A stretch of DNA of 64,000 bases, from positions 124,001-188,000 of the forward strand of contig JBCCAY010000002.1 of the NCBI GenBank assembly GCA_039814575.1. Direction: 5' to 3'. The translations under genes were made by a program, and so were the position numbers. The notes beneath the pieces were generated by a model. It was not told the origin of the DNA and did not search any database. It saw nothing but the letters and a program-made list of their open reading frames with translations. Below are positions 1 to 7,299 of the stretch, in pieces. The stretch's first letter is position 1, and each line of letters opens with the position of its first letter. The stretch is from MED-G105 sp039814575 (GTDB lineage: Bacteria > Pseudomonadota > Alphaproteobacteria > Caulobacterales > Parvularculaceae).

Positions 1-2
1 TC

Positions 3-395
3 CGTACTGATCGCGACCTTGTTTCTGAAAACGGTGGGGCGGCGGCTCTCGATATTTCCGGGCAAGCGGAGGACTTTCTTTTTTGGGATGTCGGTGCGGA
101 AGCTCGTCGTCATCTCGACTTCAACGGGAGGAGGTCCCTTGATGCGTCGCTATTTGCAGGGTGGCGATATGAAACGCTGGGAAACAACCTTCAGGCTGAT
201 GCTTCCCTTAGGGACGTTGAAGTATTTACTCTGACGGGAATGGCTGCTGATTTTGACCGAAGCCGTTTGCTCATTGGCGGCGATCTGAAAGCGACGTTTG
301 TTGAACGAACGGAAGTCTTCGCCCGTTACCGCGGTGAGTTTGGAACGGATTACTCCCAAAATAGCGTTAGCGGGGGATTGTCAGTGCGTTTTTAA
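3..395 (+). CDS. Autotransporter beta-barrel domain protein, 3' end only
   Basis: Reading frame 3 is open from the first bases of the window to a TAA at 393-395, giving about 130 residues with no start inside the window. The peptide has alternating polar and aromatic segments (FAGWRYETLG, GMAADFDRSRLL, EVFARYRGEFG) and ends in GGLSVRF, with a terminal phenylalanine. That is the signature of the last strands of an outer-membrane autotransporter beta-barrel recognised by the BAM complex. The passenger domain lies upstream of the window. A porin or other barrel with the same terminal signal cannot be fully excluded. No companion gene follows on the same strand for about 2 kb. Confidence 0.7.
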   Translation, partial: RTDRDLVSENGGAAALDISGQAEDFLFWDVGAEARRHLDFNGRRSLDASLFAGWRYETLGNNLQADASLRDVEVFTLTGMAADFDRSRLLIGGDLKATFVERTEVFARYRGEFGTDYSQNSVSGGLSVRF

Positions 396-832
396 TGGCG
401 TTTCAGTTTCCGTATTAAATGTGGTTCGTGTACGGCTTCTATATTCGCTTCTATTGACGACGTTGAATGATTTGCGGCGAATCGTAAGTCGAATCGACGA
501 CGGCGTATGGAACTCACAGTACGCGGTTTTGCGGCGTTTGCATCTTCTGGCGACGACTGAAATAGGAGTATTTCTTCGACGCCTTCTCAATCTAGGCCGC
601 TAGGGCGTCGAGGTTTGGGCGCATGTCTATCATGCCTGTATCCGGCAAAATGTCTGGTGGACCCGGACGCACAAACATCGAACGAATTTTGGGAAGAACT
701 GGCGCGTTGTTCGAATGAGTTGGACACCTAGTTTAGGGTCCGCGCTCATCTAGGCATACTCAATTTTTTGTCTGAAATTCTCGTGCTTTCGAACAACAGC
801 TTTCGTTCAGTTGCCTTGACGCGCGGCTAATT
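396..832. other. Intergenic stretch with a repeat copy, otherwise featureless
   Basis: About 437 bases lie between the autotransporter stop and the helicase stop, which converge. The only structured element seen is the 54-bp repeat at 653-706. No tRNA, terminator with a U-tract or credible start with a ribosome site was found. Confidence 0.5.
653..706 (+). repeat. Dispersed 54-bp repeat, copy 1
   Basis: This segment matches 3686-3739 with only three differences. In the frame starting at 654 it reads LVDPDAQTSNEFWEEL and continues to a TAG. The second copy reads LVDPDAQTSDEFWEEL and also continues to a stop after the same number of codons. Beyond the nucleotide match the last ten residues are still similar in type (ARCSNELDT versus SRWNNRLEG). 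The pair therefore looks like the 3' ends of two related, truncated genes. An alternative frame starting at the ATG at 650 is also open. The family is not recognised. Confidence 0.6.
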
Positions 833-2086
833 CTACTTCGCCAAAAATGACAAGTTTGCGATCGTTTCGTCAGCTTTGCGATTGATCGCGGCGTGCGCAT
901 CCAGACCATTCCTTTTGTTCTTCTGTCGACGCTTGCGCGGCTGTTTGGGAGTATGGCGAGCATCGCCAGTTTTGTCGTTCGGTCCGTTAAATCGTTCACC
1001 TGTTAGTCGTTCAATCGCGCGCAGTTCGGCCCGTTCTTCAGGGCTGCAAAAGGAGATTGCTATTCCTGCCGCTCCGGCGCGCGCCGTTCTGCCGATGCGG
1101 TGTACGTAGGTTTCAGGCGTGTTCGGCAGATCAAAATTGATGACGTGAGACACGCCTTGAATATCAATCCCGCGTGCAGCTATATCGGTTGCAACAAGAA
1201 TGAGGGCATCGCCGCGCCTAAAGGCTTTGAGCGCGCGTTCACGCTGGCCCTGACTGCGATTGCCGTGGATTGCTTGAGAAGCGAGACCTGCGCGGTTCAG
1301 GCTTTTCACGATTTTGTCGGCGCCATACTTCGTACGCGAGAAGACAAGCCCCCGCGTAAAAGTCTTATCGCCCGCGATCTTTACCAAAGCGCCAAGTTTC
1401 TCATGCTTGGTTAAAAAGTCGACGGACTGTTTGATTTTCGGCGGCGGTTGTCGTTTCAGCTCAATGCGCACCGGATTGTTGAGCAGCGCGTTTGCAAGGC
1501 GTGCAATCTCGCTGGGCATGGTCGCCGAAAAGAACAAGCTTTGACGCTTCTTGGGCAGTTTCGCGGTGATGGATCGGATCGTGCGGATGAAGCCCATGTC
1601 GAGCATCTGATCGACTTCATCGAGGACGAAATACTCAACGCCCGCCAGCGAAACAGCGTCTTGCTTTAGCAAGTCCTCTAGACGGCCCGGCGTGGCGATC
1701 AAAATATCAATCCCGCGTCGGATTATTTTTTTCTGTTTGTTGATGGGAACGCCGCCGATCACCAGGCCTGTGCGTAGCGCTGTGCGCGCGCCGTAAACGG
1801 CGACCCGTTCTCGCACTTGTCCAGCGAGTTCACGTGTTGGTGTGAGGATGAGCGCGCGCGGACCAAGGTCCTGTGTCTTGTGCGGTGTTTCGTAAAGCTG
1901 ATGTAAGAGCGGTAGCGTAAAGGCCGCGGTCTTGCCGGAGCCGGTTTGCGCGATGCCCAGCAAATCATGGCCCGCAAGCAGTTTGGGTATAGCTTCTTCT
2001 TGAATTGGGGTCGGCGTCTTGTGGTCGTCCTTGGTGAGCGATTCCAGGATCGCCTCCGCCAGGCCAAGTTCGGAAAATGTCGTCAC
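833..2086 (-). CDS. DEAD-box-family ATP-dependent RNA helicase, RhlE type, with a DEVD box
   Basis: This cytoplasmic RNA-unwinding ATPase has about 417 residues. All core motifs are visible in order: Q motif TPIQEEAIP near residue 26, Walker A AQTGSGKT at 46-53, PTRELA near 83, ATPGRLEDL near 131, motif II at 156-159, SAT near 187, VATDIAARGIDI, and HRIGRTARAG near 325. Motif II reads DEVD rather than DEAD, with valine in place of alanine at the third position. The C-terminal tail is short and rich in lysine and arginine, as in RhlE proteins. The start is GTG at 2084-2086, with GAAAG about eight bases upstream. It lies divergent to the cold-shock gene. RhlE-like helicases assist ribosome assembly and RNA turnover in the cold, so the neighbourhood fits. 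Confidence 0.9.
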   Translation of the reverse strand: MTTFSELGLAEAILESLTKDDHKTPTPIQEEAIPKLLAGHDLLGIAQTGSGKTAAFTLPLLHQLYETPHKTQDLGPRALILTPTRELAGQVRERVAVYGARTALRTGLVIGGVPINKQKKIIRRGIDILIATPGRLEDLLKQDAVSLAGVEYFVLDEVDQMLDMGFIRTIRSITAKLPKKRQSLFFSATMPSEIARLANALLNNPVRIELKRQPPPKIKQSVDFLTKHEKLGALVKIAGDKTFTRGLVFSRTKYGADKIVKSLNRAGLASQAIHGNRSQGQRERALKAFRRGDALILVATDIAARGIDIQGVSHVINFDLPNTPETYVHRIGRTARAGAAGIAISFCSPEERAELRAIERLTGERFNGPNDKTGDARHTPKQPRKRRQKNKRNGLDAHAAINRKADETIANLSFLAK

Positions 2087-2526
2087 TATATTTCTTTCGA
2101 TGCGCCCTTGCGCGACGCCCTTAAAAGGCGCGCGGAAACGGCGTCTGGGATCAATATGAGAGCCCGCGTGTCTGGGCGCTGATTTTCAGGGTAAAACGGC
2201 CGGAGGGAGGCGTATTCGCTATTTGAGCGGCTCCCGCTACACGCGGCCTGAGCGAGCATATGGCGCAGCTTGGGGTTAATAGCAAGTGAATGCTGGAGGA
2301 ATTAGCCGGGTGGCGCTGCGGCAATGGCTTCGTCGCTTGCATGCGGGTATTCATCGAACGAAGCTGGTAATGCAGCGCATTAACGTCTATCTATGCGCCG
2401 CGCCATGATTGAAGGCCGTCTATTAGGCCTCTGAAGCAAGCTTCTTATTCTCCTCCAAACATCGGTAGCATTTTCTGCACTCGGAATTATTTCGAGTGCT
2501 CACGCCTGTTTGAAAGGAATCAACAA
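2087..2526. other. Divergent regulatory region between helicase and cold-shock genes
   Basis: About 440 bases separate the two divergent starts. The stretch probably carries both promoters and a long 5' leader for the cold-shock mRNA, as is usual for csp genes, but no promoter was identified with confidence. Short ORFs here have no ribosome sites and were not called. Confidence 0.4.
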
Positions 2527-2733
2527 ATGGCGACTGGAACTGTGAAATGGTACAACCCGCAAAAAGGATTTGGGTTCATTGCCCCTAATGACGGCGGCCA
2601 AGACGTTTTCGTCCATGCAACCGCGCTCGAAGCCGCGGGCATTGGCGGTTTGGACGATGGTCAAAAAGTCTCTTTTGAATTGCAACAAGAACGAGGCAAA
2701 ACCTCGGCCGGGCAACTGAAACTCGAGGGCTAA
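2527..2733 (+). CDS. cspA: Cold-shock protein, CspA family
   Basis: This 68-residue single cold-shock domain binds single-stranded RNA and DNA and melts mRNA structure. The RNA-binding motifs KGFGFI (RNP1, residues 13-18) and VFVHA (RNP2, about 27-31) are intact. The length equals that of a typical bacterial Csp. A GAAAGGA ribosome site stands about eight bases before the ATG. A strong hairpin follows the stop, and two tiny ORFs and an IF-1-like gene lie downstream on the same strand. This links cold response and translation. The exact paralogue letter cannot be assigned from sequence alone. Confidence 0.93.
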   Translation: MATGTVKWYNPQKGFGFIAPNDGGQDVFVHATALEAAGIGGLDDGQKVSFELQQERGKTSAGQLKLEG

Positions 2734-2747
2734 GGCTGGTCCAACCT

Positions 2748-2774
2748 GCATAGAGCGCTGGGTGCGCTCTATGC
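2748..2774 (+). terminator. Hairpin after the cold-shock gene
   Basis: A perfect 10-bp stem (GCATAGAGCG with CGCTCTATGC) encloses a 7-base loop, 15 bases after the csp stop. There is no clean T-run, so it may act as an mRNA-stabilising or attenuating hairpin rather than a full intrinsic terminator. Confidence 0.6.
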
Positions 2775-2793
2775 TCTATTCTGGAGTTTTCTA

Positions 2794-2973
2794 ATGACTA
2801 AACCTTTGCGACGTCCATCACCGGCCAATCGGCAAGCCATGCAAGAGCAGTCCCAAGCGGCTGCCATGAACGAGCTTAAGGTTCATGCCGCTCTTCAGCG
2901 AGATAAATCCAATCGACTAAGAACGCTTCGTTTAGAAAGCGAAAAATCTGACGGTTCGCGCTTTAAGACTTGA
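2794..2973 (+). CDS. Small basic protein of unknown function, 59 residues
   Basis: This ORF begins with ATG at 2794, preceded by TGGAG eight bases upstream, and ends with TGA at 2971-2973. The product is hydrophilic and rich in Arg, Lys, Gln and Ser (starts MTKPLRRPSP, ends GSRFKT), with a likely helical centre. It has no membrane segment or signal. It sits between the csp hairpin and the next small ORF. Its length, ribosome site and position support a real gene, but the family is not recognised. Confidence 0.45.
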   Translation: MTKPLRRPSPANRQAMQEQSQAAAMNELKVHAALQRDKSNRLRTLRLESEKSDGSRFKT

Positions 2974-3143
2974 AGAGAGAAAGACGCGACCAGGAATGAC
3001 GCCTAATCAGTAAAAAATGTTTACTCCGTAAAGAAACGATATCGATGAGTTGCCTCGTTGGCAGTGAATTTCGAGAGAGACAATTTTGAGAAAAAAGGCC
3101 GCGGCTAAGCGCCGGCATATTAAAGACATGGAAAAATGTGGCG

Positions 3144-3272
3144 ATGTCAGCTGCTGAAAAGCTGCGAGAGCAAACACTGAAAAAAACGGCGAAGCTATGT
3201 GCGCTGCGCCTTGAAAAAGAAGCTGCGGAGCGCGCTGAACAACAAAAAGCGCTTCGAAAGCGAGCGCGTTAA
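3144..3272 (+). CDS. Tiny charged helical ORF coupled to the IF-1-like gene
   Basis: This 42-residue ORF (starts MSAAEKLREQ, ends LRKRAR) is almost entirely Ala, Glu, Lys, Arg and Leu and should form one long helix. Its TAA overlaps the downstream ATG by one base (TAATG), a classic translational-coupling arrangement. The composition recalls the C-terminal part of small Ala/Lys/Arg-rich proteins often found beside csp and infA paralogues in Alphaproteobacteria. It could be a remnant of such a gene that lost its 5' half. The family assignment is an inference. Confidence 0.4.
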   Translation: MSAAEKLREQTLKKTAKLCALRLEKEAAERAEQQKALRKRAR

Positions 3273-3553
3273 TGGTGAAAGAAGAACTTCTTGAATTCGA
3301 CGGCGATGTCACCGAGGTGCTGCCGGATGGGAACTATCGCGTCAAACTGGAAAACGGGCATGAAATTCTAGCGTATGCCGGCGGCAAGATGCGCAAGCAC
3401 CGTATCAAGACCCTCGCCGGTGATCGCGTTACTGTGGAGATGTCCGCATACGACCTTACAAAAAGATGCATCACCTTTCGTCACAAACCTGAAGACCATG
3501 CTCAGTCCTCGCCAAAGAAACGAAGTGTTTATCGGCCGCGTGGCCGCCTATAA
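3272..3553 (+). CDS. infA: Translation initiation factor IF-1-like S1/OB-fold protein
   Basis: The 93-residue product starts MVKEELLEFDGDV. It carries the IF-1 core signatures EVLPDGNYRVKLENGHEI, GGKMRKHRI and GDRV, so it is an OB fold that would bind the ribosomal A site in the 30S subunit. Canonical IF-1 has about 72 residues. Here about 20 extra residues (HAQSSPKKRS and following) form a basic tail. The position in a cold-shock cluster suggests a cold-responsive paralogue, with the essential copy perhaps elsewhere. The start overlaps the upstream ORF stop. Confidence 0.85.
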   Translation: MVKEELLEFDGDVTEVLPDGNYRVKLENGHEILAYAGGKMRKHRIKTLAGDRVTVEMSAYDLTKRCITFRHKPEDHAQSSPKKRSVYRPRGRL

Positions 3554-3685
3554 GAGCTAGAACCGAAAGTGCTATAACTAGCGGCGAGTGCGCCATATTC
3601 TATTACGTGCCGAAATGGGTATATCTATTGTCGGTTGGCGTCCAATTTCTCTTTTAAAACAATCAATTAAATTGTAAACATAATA

Positions 3686-3739
3686 TCTGGTGGACCCGGA
3701 CGCACAAACATCCGACGAATTTTGGGAAGAACTGTCGCG
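3686..3739 (+). repeat. Dispersed 54-bp repeat, copy 2
   Basis: This is the second copy of the sequence at 653-706, in the same orientation, about 3.03 kb away. The coding-like frame (VDPDAQTSDEFWEELSR, then stop at 3762-3764) is closed by a TAA just upstream at 3681-3683. It is therefore a truncated remnant rather than a gene. Confidence 0.6.
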
Positions 3740-3837
3740 GTGGAACAACCGTTTAGAAGGTTAATTGGCGTTTTATAGGTCGTTTTTTGGGTCTAATCTA
3801 AAATATATTGTACATATGGGTATTTTTGGGTATTTTT

Positions 3838-4896
3838 ATGGGTATGAGCCTGAATACCCAGACAATCACGATCACGCCCGCTCTCTTAAAGCTCATCGCC
3901 GAGATCGATGAGTTCAAAGGCCAATGGACAGCTTTGAAGACCTTAGCGCCTGAGCGGCTTTCAGCGCTACGGCATGTTGCGACAATTGAAAGTATTGGCT
4001 CATCAACCCGGATTGAGGGTAGCCGTCTCTCTGACCTTCAGGTCGAAACCCTGCTTTCCAATATCGCTATCCAAGCATTTGAAACGCGTGACGAGCAGGA
4101 AGTTGCCGGGTATGCGGAAGTCATGGAAACAGTGTTTTCCAATCACGATTATATTCCAATCTCCAATAATTTCATCAAACAGCTCCACCGTGACCTTCTG
4201 AAGTATAGCGAAAAAGACGAACACCATCGCGGGGACTATAAAACCTCGCCTAATCACGTCAGCGCGTTTGATGAGAACGGCAAAGAAATCGGCGTCATCT
4301 TCGAAACAGCGACGCCTTTTGATACGCCCAAATTAATGAATGAGCTACAAATCTGGATAATTGATCAGCTTAATTTGGGCAAGCTGCACCCTTTGCTGAT
4401 TACTGCTGTCTTTATCGTCGTATTTCTTGAAATTCATCCTTTTCAGGATGGAAATGGTCGGCTGTCACGCATTCTAACAACTCTTTTGCTTTTGAAAGCT
4501 GGTTATGAATACGTGCCATACACTTCGATGGAAAGCGTCATCGAACAAAATAAGGAAAGCTACTACCTTGCATTGAAAAAGACCCAAGGGACGATCCGCT
4601 CAAAACACCCCGACTGGCAACCGTGGCTCACCTTCTTTCTGGAAACGCTGAAAAAGCAAAAAGATCGACTCAGGAGTAAAATCGAGAAAGAGCAAATTCT
4701 GCTTATATCCTTGCCCGACCTATCGATCCAAATTCTGGAACTCGCCAAACAGCATGGACGCATTACCAATAGCGCGATCGTCAAGGCGACACGCGCCAGC
4801 CGTAACACGGTCAAAGCACATCTTCAAAAACTCGTGGAGAACGGACACCTCATTAAACATGGTGTCGGTAAAGGCACATGGTATTCAAGGATTTAA
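3838..4896 (+). CDS. Fic family protein, class II (putative AMP-transferase)
   Basis: Fic enzymes transfer AMP, or other phosphate-containing groups, to target-protein hydroxyls. The active-site loop HPFQDGNGRLSR (residues 200-211) is complete, including the catalytic histidine. An inhibitory-helix motif, SSTRIEG (55-61), lies N-terminal to it, which marks the class II self-inhibited type. The C-terminal 60 residues form a winged-helix-like segment (ITNSAIVKATRASRNTVKAHL). ATG at 3838 or 3844 is the best start; an upstream TTG at 3808 would add an unusual hydrophobic extension. AT content is higher than in neighbouring genes, which suggests acquisition. One base separates its stop from a small ORF that is surely co-transcribed. 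Confidence 0.9.
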   Translation: MGMSLNTQTITITPALLKLIAEIDEFKGQWTALKTLAPERLSALRHVATIESIGSSTRIEGSRLSDLQVETLLSNIAIQAFETRDEQEVAGYAEVMETVFSNHDYIPISNNFIKQLHRDLLKYSEKDEHHRGDYKTSPNHVSAFDENGKEIGVIFETATPFDTPKLMNELQIWIIDQLNLGKLHPLLITAVFIVVFLEIHPFQDGNGRLSRILTTLLLLKAGYEYVPYTSMESVIEQNKESYYLALKKTQGTIRSKHPDWQPWLTFFLETLKKQKDRLRSKIEKEQILLISLPDLSIQILELAKQHGRITNSAIVKATRASRNTVKAHLQKLVENGHLIKHGVGKGTWYSRI

Positions 4897-4897
4897 G

Positions 4898-5068
4898 ATG
4901 ATGGATGAAGACACACTGAACGAACTGTTTGAAACGCTGGATCAATGGGAAGAACAACTCAAGAATAGTAATTTCTATAAAGAGCAAAAATCAGAGATTG
5001 CAAAACCGGATGACACCCAAACGCACTCGAACCAAAAAACCGCTATAAATCAAAGCGATAATCGATAA
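4898..5068 (+). CDS. Small acidic protein co-transcribed with fic
   Basis: The ORF starts one base after the fic stop (ATG at 4898, a second ATG at 4901) and encodes 56 residues. The N-terminal half is acidic and helical (DEDTLNELFETLDQWEEQL). The rest is polar and probably disordered (Asn, Gln, Thr, Ser). It has no inhibitory S/TxxxEG/N motif, so it is not a FicA-type antitoxin by that criterion. Tight spacing suggests functional linkage to the Fic enzyme, for example as a binding partner or target. The family is not recognised. Confidence 0.5.
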   Translation: MMDEDTLNELFETLDQWEEQLKNSNFYKEQKSEIAKPDDTQTHSNQKTAINQSDNR

Positions 5069-5117
5069 GGTTCGATACGTAGAAATTCAACATCAATAAA
5101 ATCAATGACTTATAGGA

Positions 5118-5192
5118 TGGTGGGCGCACGTGGTATCGAACCACGGACCTCTACCATGTCAAGGTAGCGCTCTACCACTGAGCTATGCGCCC
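5118..5192 (-). tRNA. tRNA-Val (GAC)
   Basis: The complement folds into a full 75-base cloverleaf. It has a 7-bp acceptor stem GGGCGCA/TGCGCCC, a D-arm GCTC/GAGC, an anticodon stem CTACC/GGTAG with loop TTGACAT (anticodon GAC), and a T-arm CGTGG/CCACG with TTCGATA. The CCA end is encoded. Its 3' end faces the fic segment, so it could have served as an integration site, but no duplicated tRNA end was found. Confidence 0.97.
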
Positions 5193-5363
5193 GATTTAGC
5201 GCGAGACGACGGCTCAGCGCTTAGATCGAGAGGCGGTGCTACCGGTTTAAGAGCGATCTTGCAAGCGGGCGACGTGCATTGAACGCCAAAATGCGCATCA
5301 GAAAATGGGCCAGGCCTTTATCCGAAGAGGCGACTGTCGAGCGCCCATCGGCGTGACGCCCAG

Positions 5364-5723
5364 TTAGGCCGCGACAACGCGTTCCACTTCTTGGACGAGA
5401 TCTTTTAAGTGGAAGGGCTTGGAAAGGACTTTGGCGTCTTCCGGGGCTTTGTTCGCTGGATTAAGCGCCACAGCCGCGAAACCAGTGATGAACATGATCT
5501 TCATTTCTGCGTCGATTTCCGCTGCGCGGCGCGCCAGCTCAATCCCGTCCATGCCCGGCATCACGATATCCGTTAGCAGCAGATCGAATTCACGGAGTTG
5601 AAGTTCGGTAAGGGCCTCGTCGCCCTGACCGGCGTCAACGACGGCATGGCCCGCTCGCTCCAGCGCCTTTTTAAGAAAGCGTCGCATAGAATCGTCATCT
5701 TCCGCCAACAATATCGCCGCCAT
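5364..5723 (-). CDS. cpdR: CpdR-type single-domain response regulator
   Basis: This is a 119-residue stand-alone receiver domain with no output domain. Acidic pocket DD at 10-11, phospho-acceptor Asp52 (LLLTDIVMPGMDG), Thr80 (MFITGF) and Lys102 (VLSKPF) are all present. The long match in GFAAVALNP and VLSKPFHLKDLV and the C-terminal Ala-Ala are typical of CpdR. When unphosphorylated, CpdR primes ClpXP to degrade substrates such as PdeA in Caulobacter, downstream of the CckA-ChpT relay. It lies divergent to an N-formylglutamate amidohydrolase gene. Confidence 0.9.
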   Translation of the reverse strand: MAAILLAEDDDSMRRFLKKALERAGHAVVDAGQGDEALTELQLREFDLLLTDIVMPGMDGIELARRAAEIDAEMKIMFITGFAAVALNPANKAPEDAKVLSKPFHLKDLVQEVERVVAA

Positions 5724-6017
5724 CGTTCTTCCTGTCTCTCAATCATCGCCGGCTGTCGTCCGCCCATCAATTGGTGCATCGGAGCCGAGGAGGGCGCGTT
5801 CTAGCGCCTAAAAGCTTCGCTTGCTCTTGCAGGCGTCATTCCAACTCAGGGATAAGGGAGTTCGGACTTCTTACGCAATGAAACCGGCGTTTTTCGACCG
5901 CGTCGGCGTTATTTTGCGCTTGCGCGCGCTTCAGGCGCGTCGCTTTTTGTGGAAGCCGGTCTTACCCTCTTAAACCGAATGACGATACAAGATCGCTTTA
6001 AGTGTACGCCGGAAAAG

Positions 6018-6944
6018 ATGAACGAACGATTTTCTAATGACCGCCTCGAGGATGAGACGGACGCATCAGAACTGTCTGCGGCCGTTTTGGAGCTATTGCG
6101 GCCCGCGGAACAGCGCGGCCCGGTGATTTTCGCATCGCCTCACTCGGGTCGGCGGTATCCGGCGTCATTTCTGGCTCTCAGCCGTCTCGATCGATCGGAA
6201 TTGCGGCAATCGGAGGACGGTTATGTGGACCTTCTTTTCGACGCCGCCCCACGCCATGGCGCGCCGCTTTTGAGGGCGCTGTTTCCACGCGCGTATGTGG
6301 ACGTGAACCGTGCTCGCGATGAAATTGATCCACGCATGTTCGCAGATCCTGCGCCGGCGAATATCGATTCCCGGTCCAATCGTGTGCGTGTCGGACTGGG
6401 CGTAATTCCACGCATTGTTGCCGATGGTCATGACATTTACGCACGAAAACTCAGATATCGCGACGCGGAAAAGCGGTTACGGACATGTTACGATCCCTAC
6501 CATGCCGCGCTTGGTGATTTGATTGATGAAACAAGAGCCGCTTTCGGGTGCGCGGTGTTGATAGACTGTCATTCCATGCCGTCGATCGGCGGTGCGCCGT
6601 TTCGACCTGGTGAGCCGCCGATCGATTTTGTCCTGGGCGATCGCTATGGCGCGTCTTGCGCGGGCAGTTTGACGGCGCTTGTTGAGCAAGTGTTGGCCGG
6701 CATGGGGTACCGGGTATCGCGCAACAGCCCTTATGCCGGGGGGCATGTGGCGGCCGCCTATGGTCGGCCGGAAACCGGCGTTCACGTTTTACAGATAGAA
6801 ATTAATCGTGCGCTTTACCTCGATGAGGCCCGTTTGACCCGTCATCGCGGCTTCGCCGCCTTACGGCGGACTATTGAGGAGCTTGTCGGCGCCCTGGCGA
6901 GCGTGTCGCCCGGGGCTTTGCTTCCTGCTCAAGCTGCTGAATAA
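6018..6944 (+). CDS. N-formylglutamate amidohydrolase family protein
   Basis: The family hydrolyses N-formylglutamate to formate and glutamate in one histidine-degradation branch and is related to zinc carboxypeptidases. Recognisable segments are FASPHSGRRYP near the N-terminus, DVNRARDEIDP, YHAALGDLID, LIDCHSMPS with its metal-type histidine, and YAGGHVAAAYG near the C-terminus. The length, about 308 residues from this start, matches the family. Starts at 5949 (GTG) or 5979 (ATG) are also possible and none has a strong ribosome site. No hut genes are nearby, so the substrate in this organism is uncertain. A terminator follows directly. Confidence 0.85.
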   Translation: MNERFSNDRLEDETDASELSAAVLELLRPAEQRGPVIFASPHSGRRYPASFLALSRLDRSELRQSEDGYVDLLFDAAPRHGAPLLRALFPRAYVDVNRARDEIDPRMFADPAPANIDSRSNRVRVGLGVIPRIVADGHDIYARKLRYRDAEKRLRTCYDPYHAALGDLIDETRAAFGCAVLIDCHSMPSIGGAPFRPGEPPIDFVLGDRYGASCAGSLTALVEQVLAGMGYRVSRNSPYAGGHVAAAYGRPETGVHVLQIEINRALYLDEARLTRHRGFAALRRTIEELVGALASVSPGALLPAQAAE

Positions 6945-6952
6945 AAAGAAAA

Positions 6953-6978
6953 AAACCGCGAAGTCGCCTTCGCGGTTT
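6953..6978 (+). terminator. Intrinsic terminator after the amidohydrolase gene
   Basis: A perfect 11-bp stem (AAACCGCGAAG with CTTCGCGGTTT) closes a 4-base TCGC loop. It ends in TTT and is preceded by an A-rich run, so it could work in both directions. It starts nine bases after the stop codon. Confidence 0.85.
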
Positions 6979-7051
6979 GAGTGTTAGGGAGGAAACGCCC
7001 AACAAGGGCTGCGGCGGTACGCGCCGCTTTTTGGTCATATCGATGCATCTG

Positions 7052-7091
7052 TTGCGTTGCAACAAAAATTATTGCGCTGCAGCAGAAATTT
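7052..7091 (+). repeat. Two back-to-back 20-bp repeats with TTGC/GCAA and CTGCAGCAG cores
   Basis: 7052-7071 and 7072-7091 share the pattern TTGCGNTGCANCANAAATTN. Each unit contains a TGC/GCA dyad. They lie about 210 bases before the glycosyltransferase start in a 321-base gap (6979-7299) that otherwise shows nothing. The dyads resemble sites bound by PhaR-type polyhydroxyalkanoate regulators in Alphaproteobacteria, an inference from motif shape only. Confidence 0.5.
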
Positions 7092-7299
7092 TTTCCCAAT
7101 CAACGGTTGGGCGTCTTTGAAATCCGTCCATTTGTTTTCCAGTTGCCTCAGGTTCTGGGGCCGTTTAGGTCAGCGCAATCGTCAACACTGATGCTGGACG
7201 GTGTTCGCTGATCGCTTTTTGAAACTATCCGGTTTTCGTCCTTGAAGACTTGGAAGACGCTGGAAGCTAATCGCGGCGCCGTCGAATGGGAGCACCCCT

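Noticed and set aside
653..706. Repeat read as a tRNA 3' end (complement ends GGGTCCACCA)
   Set aside because: No T-arm or acceptor pairing can be formed, and both copies keep a coding-like frame instead.
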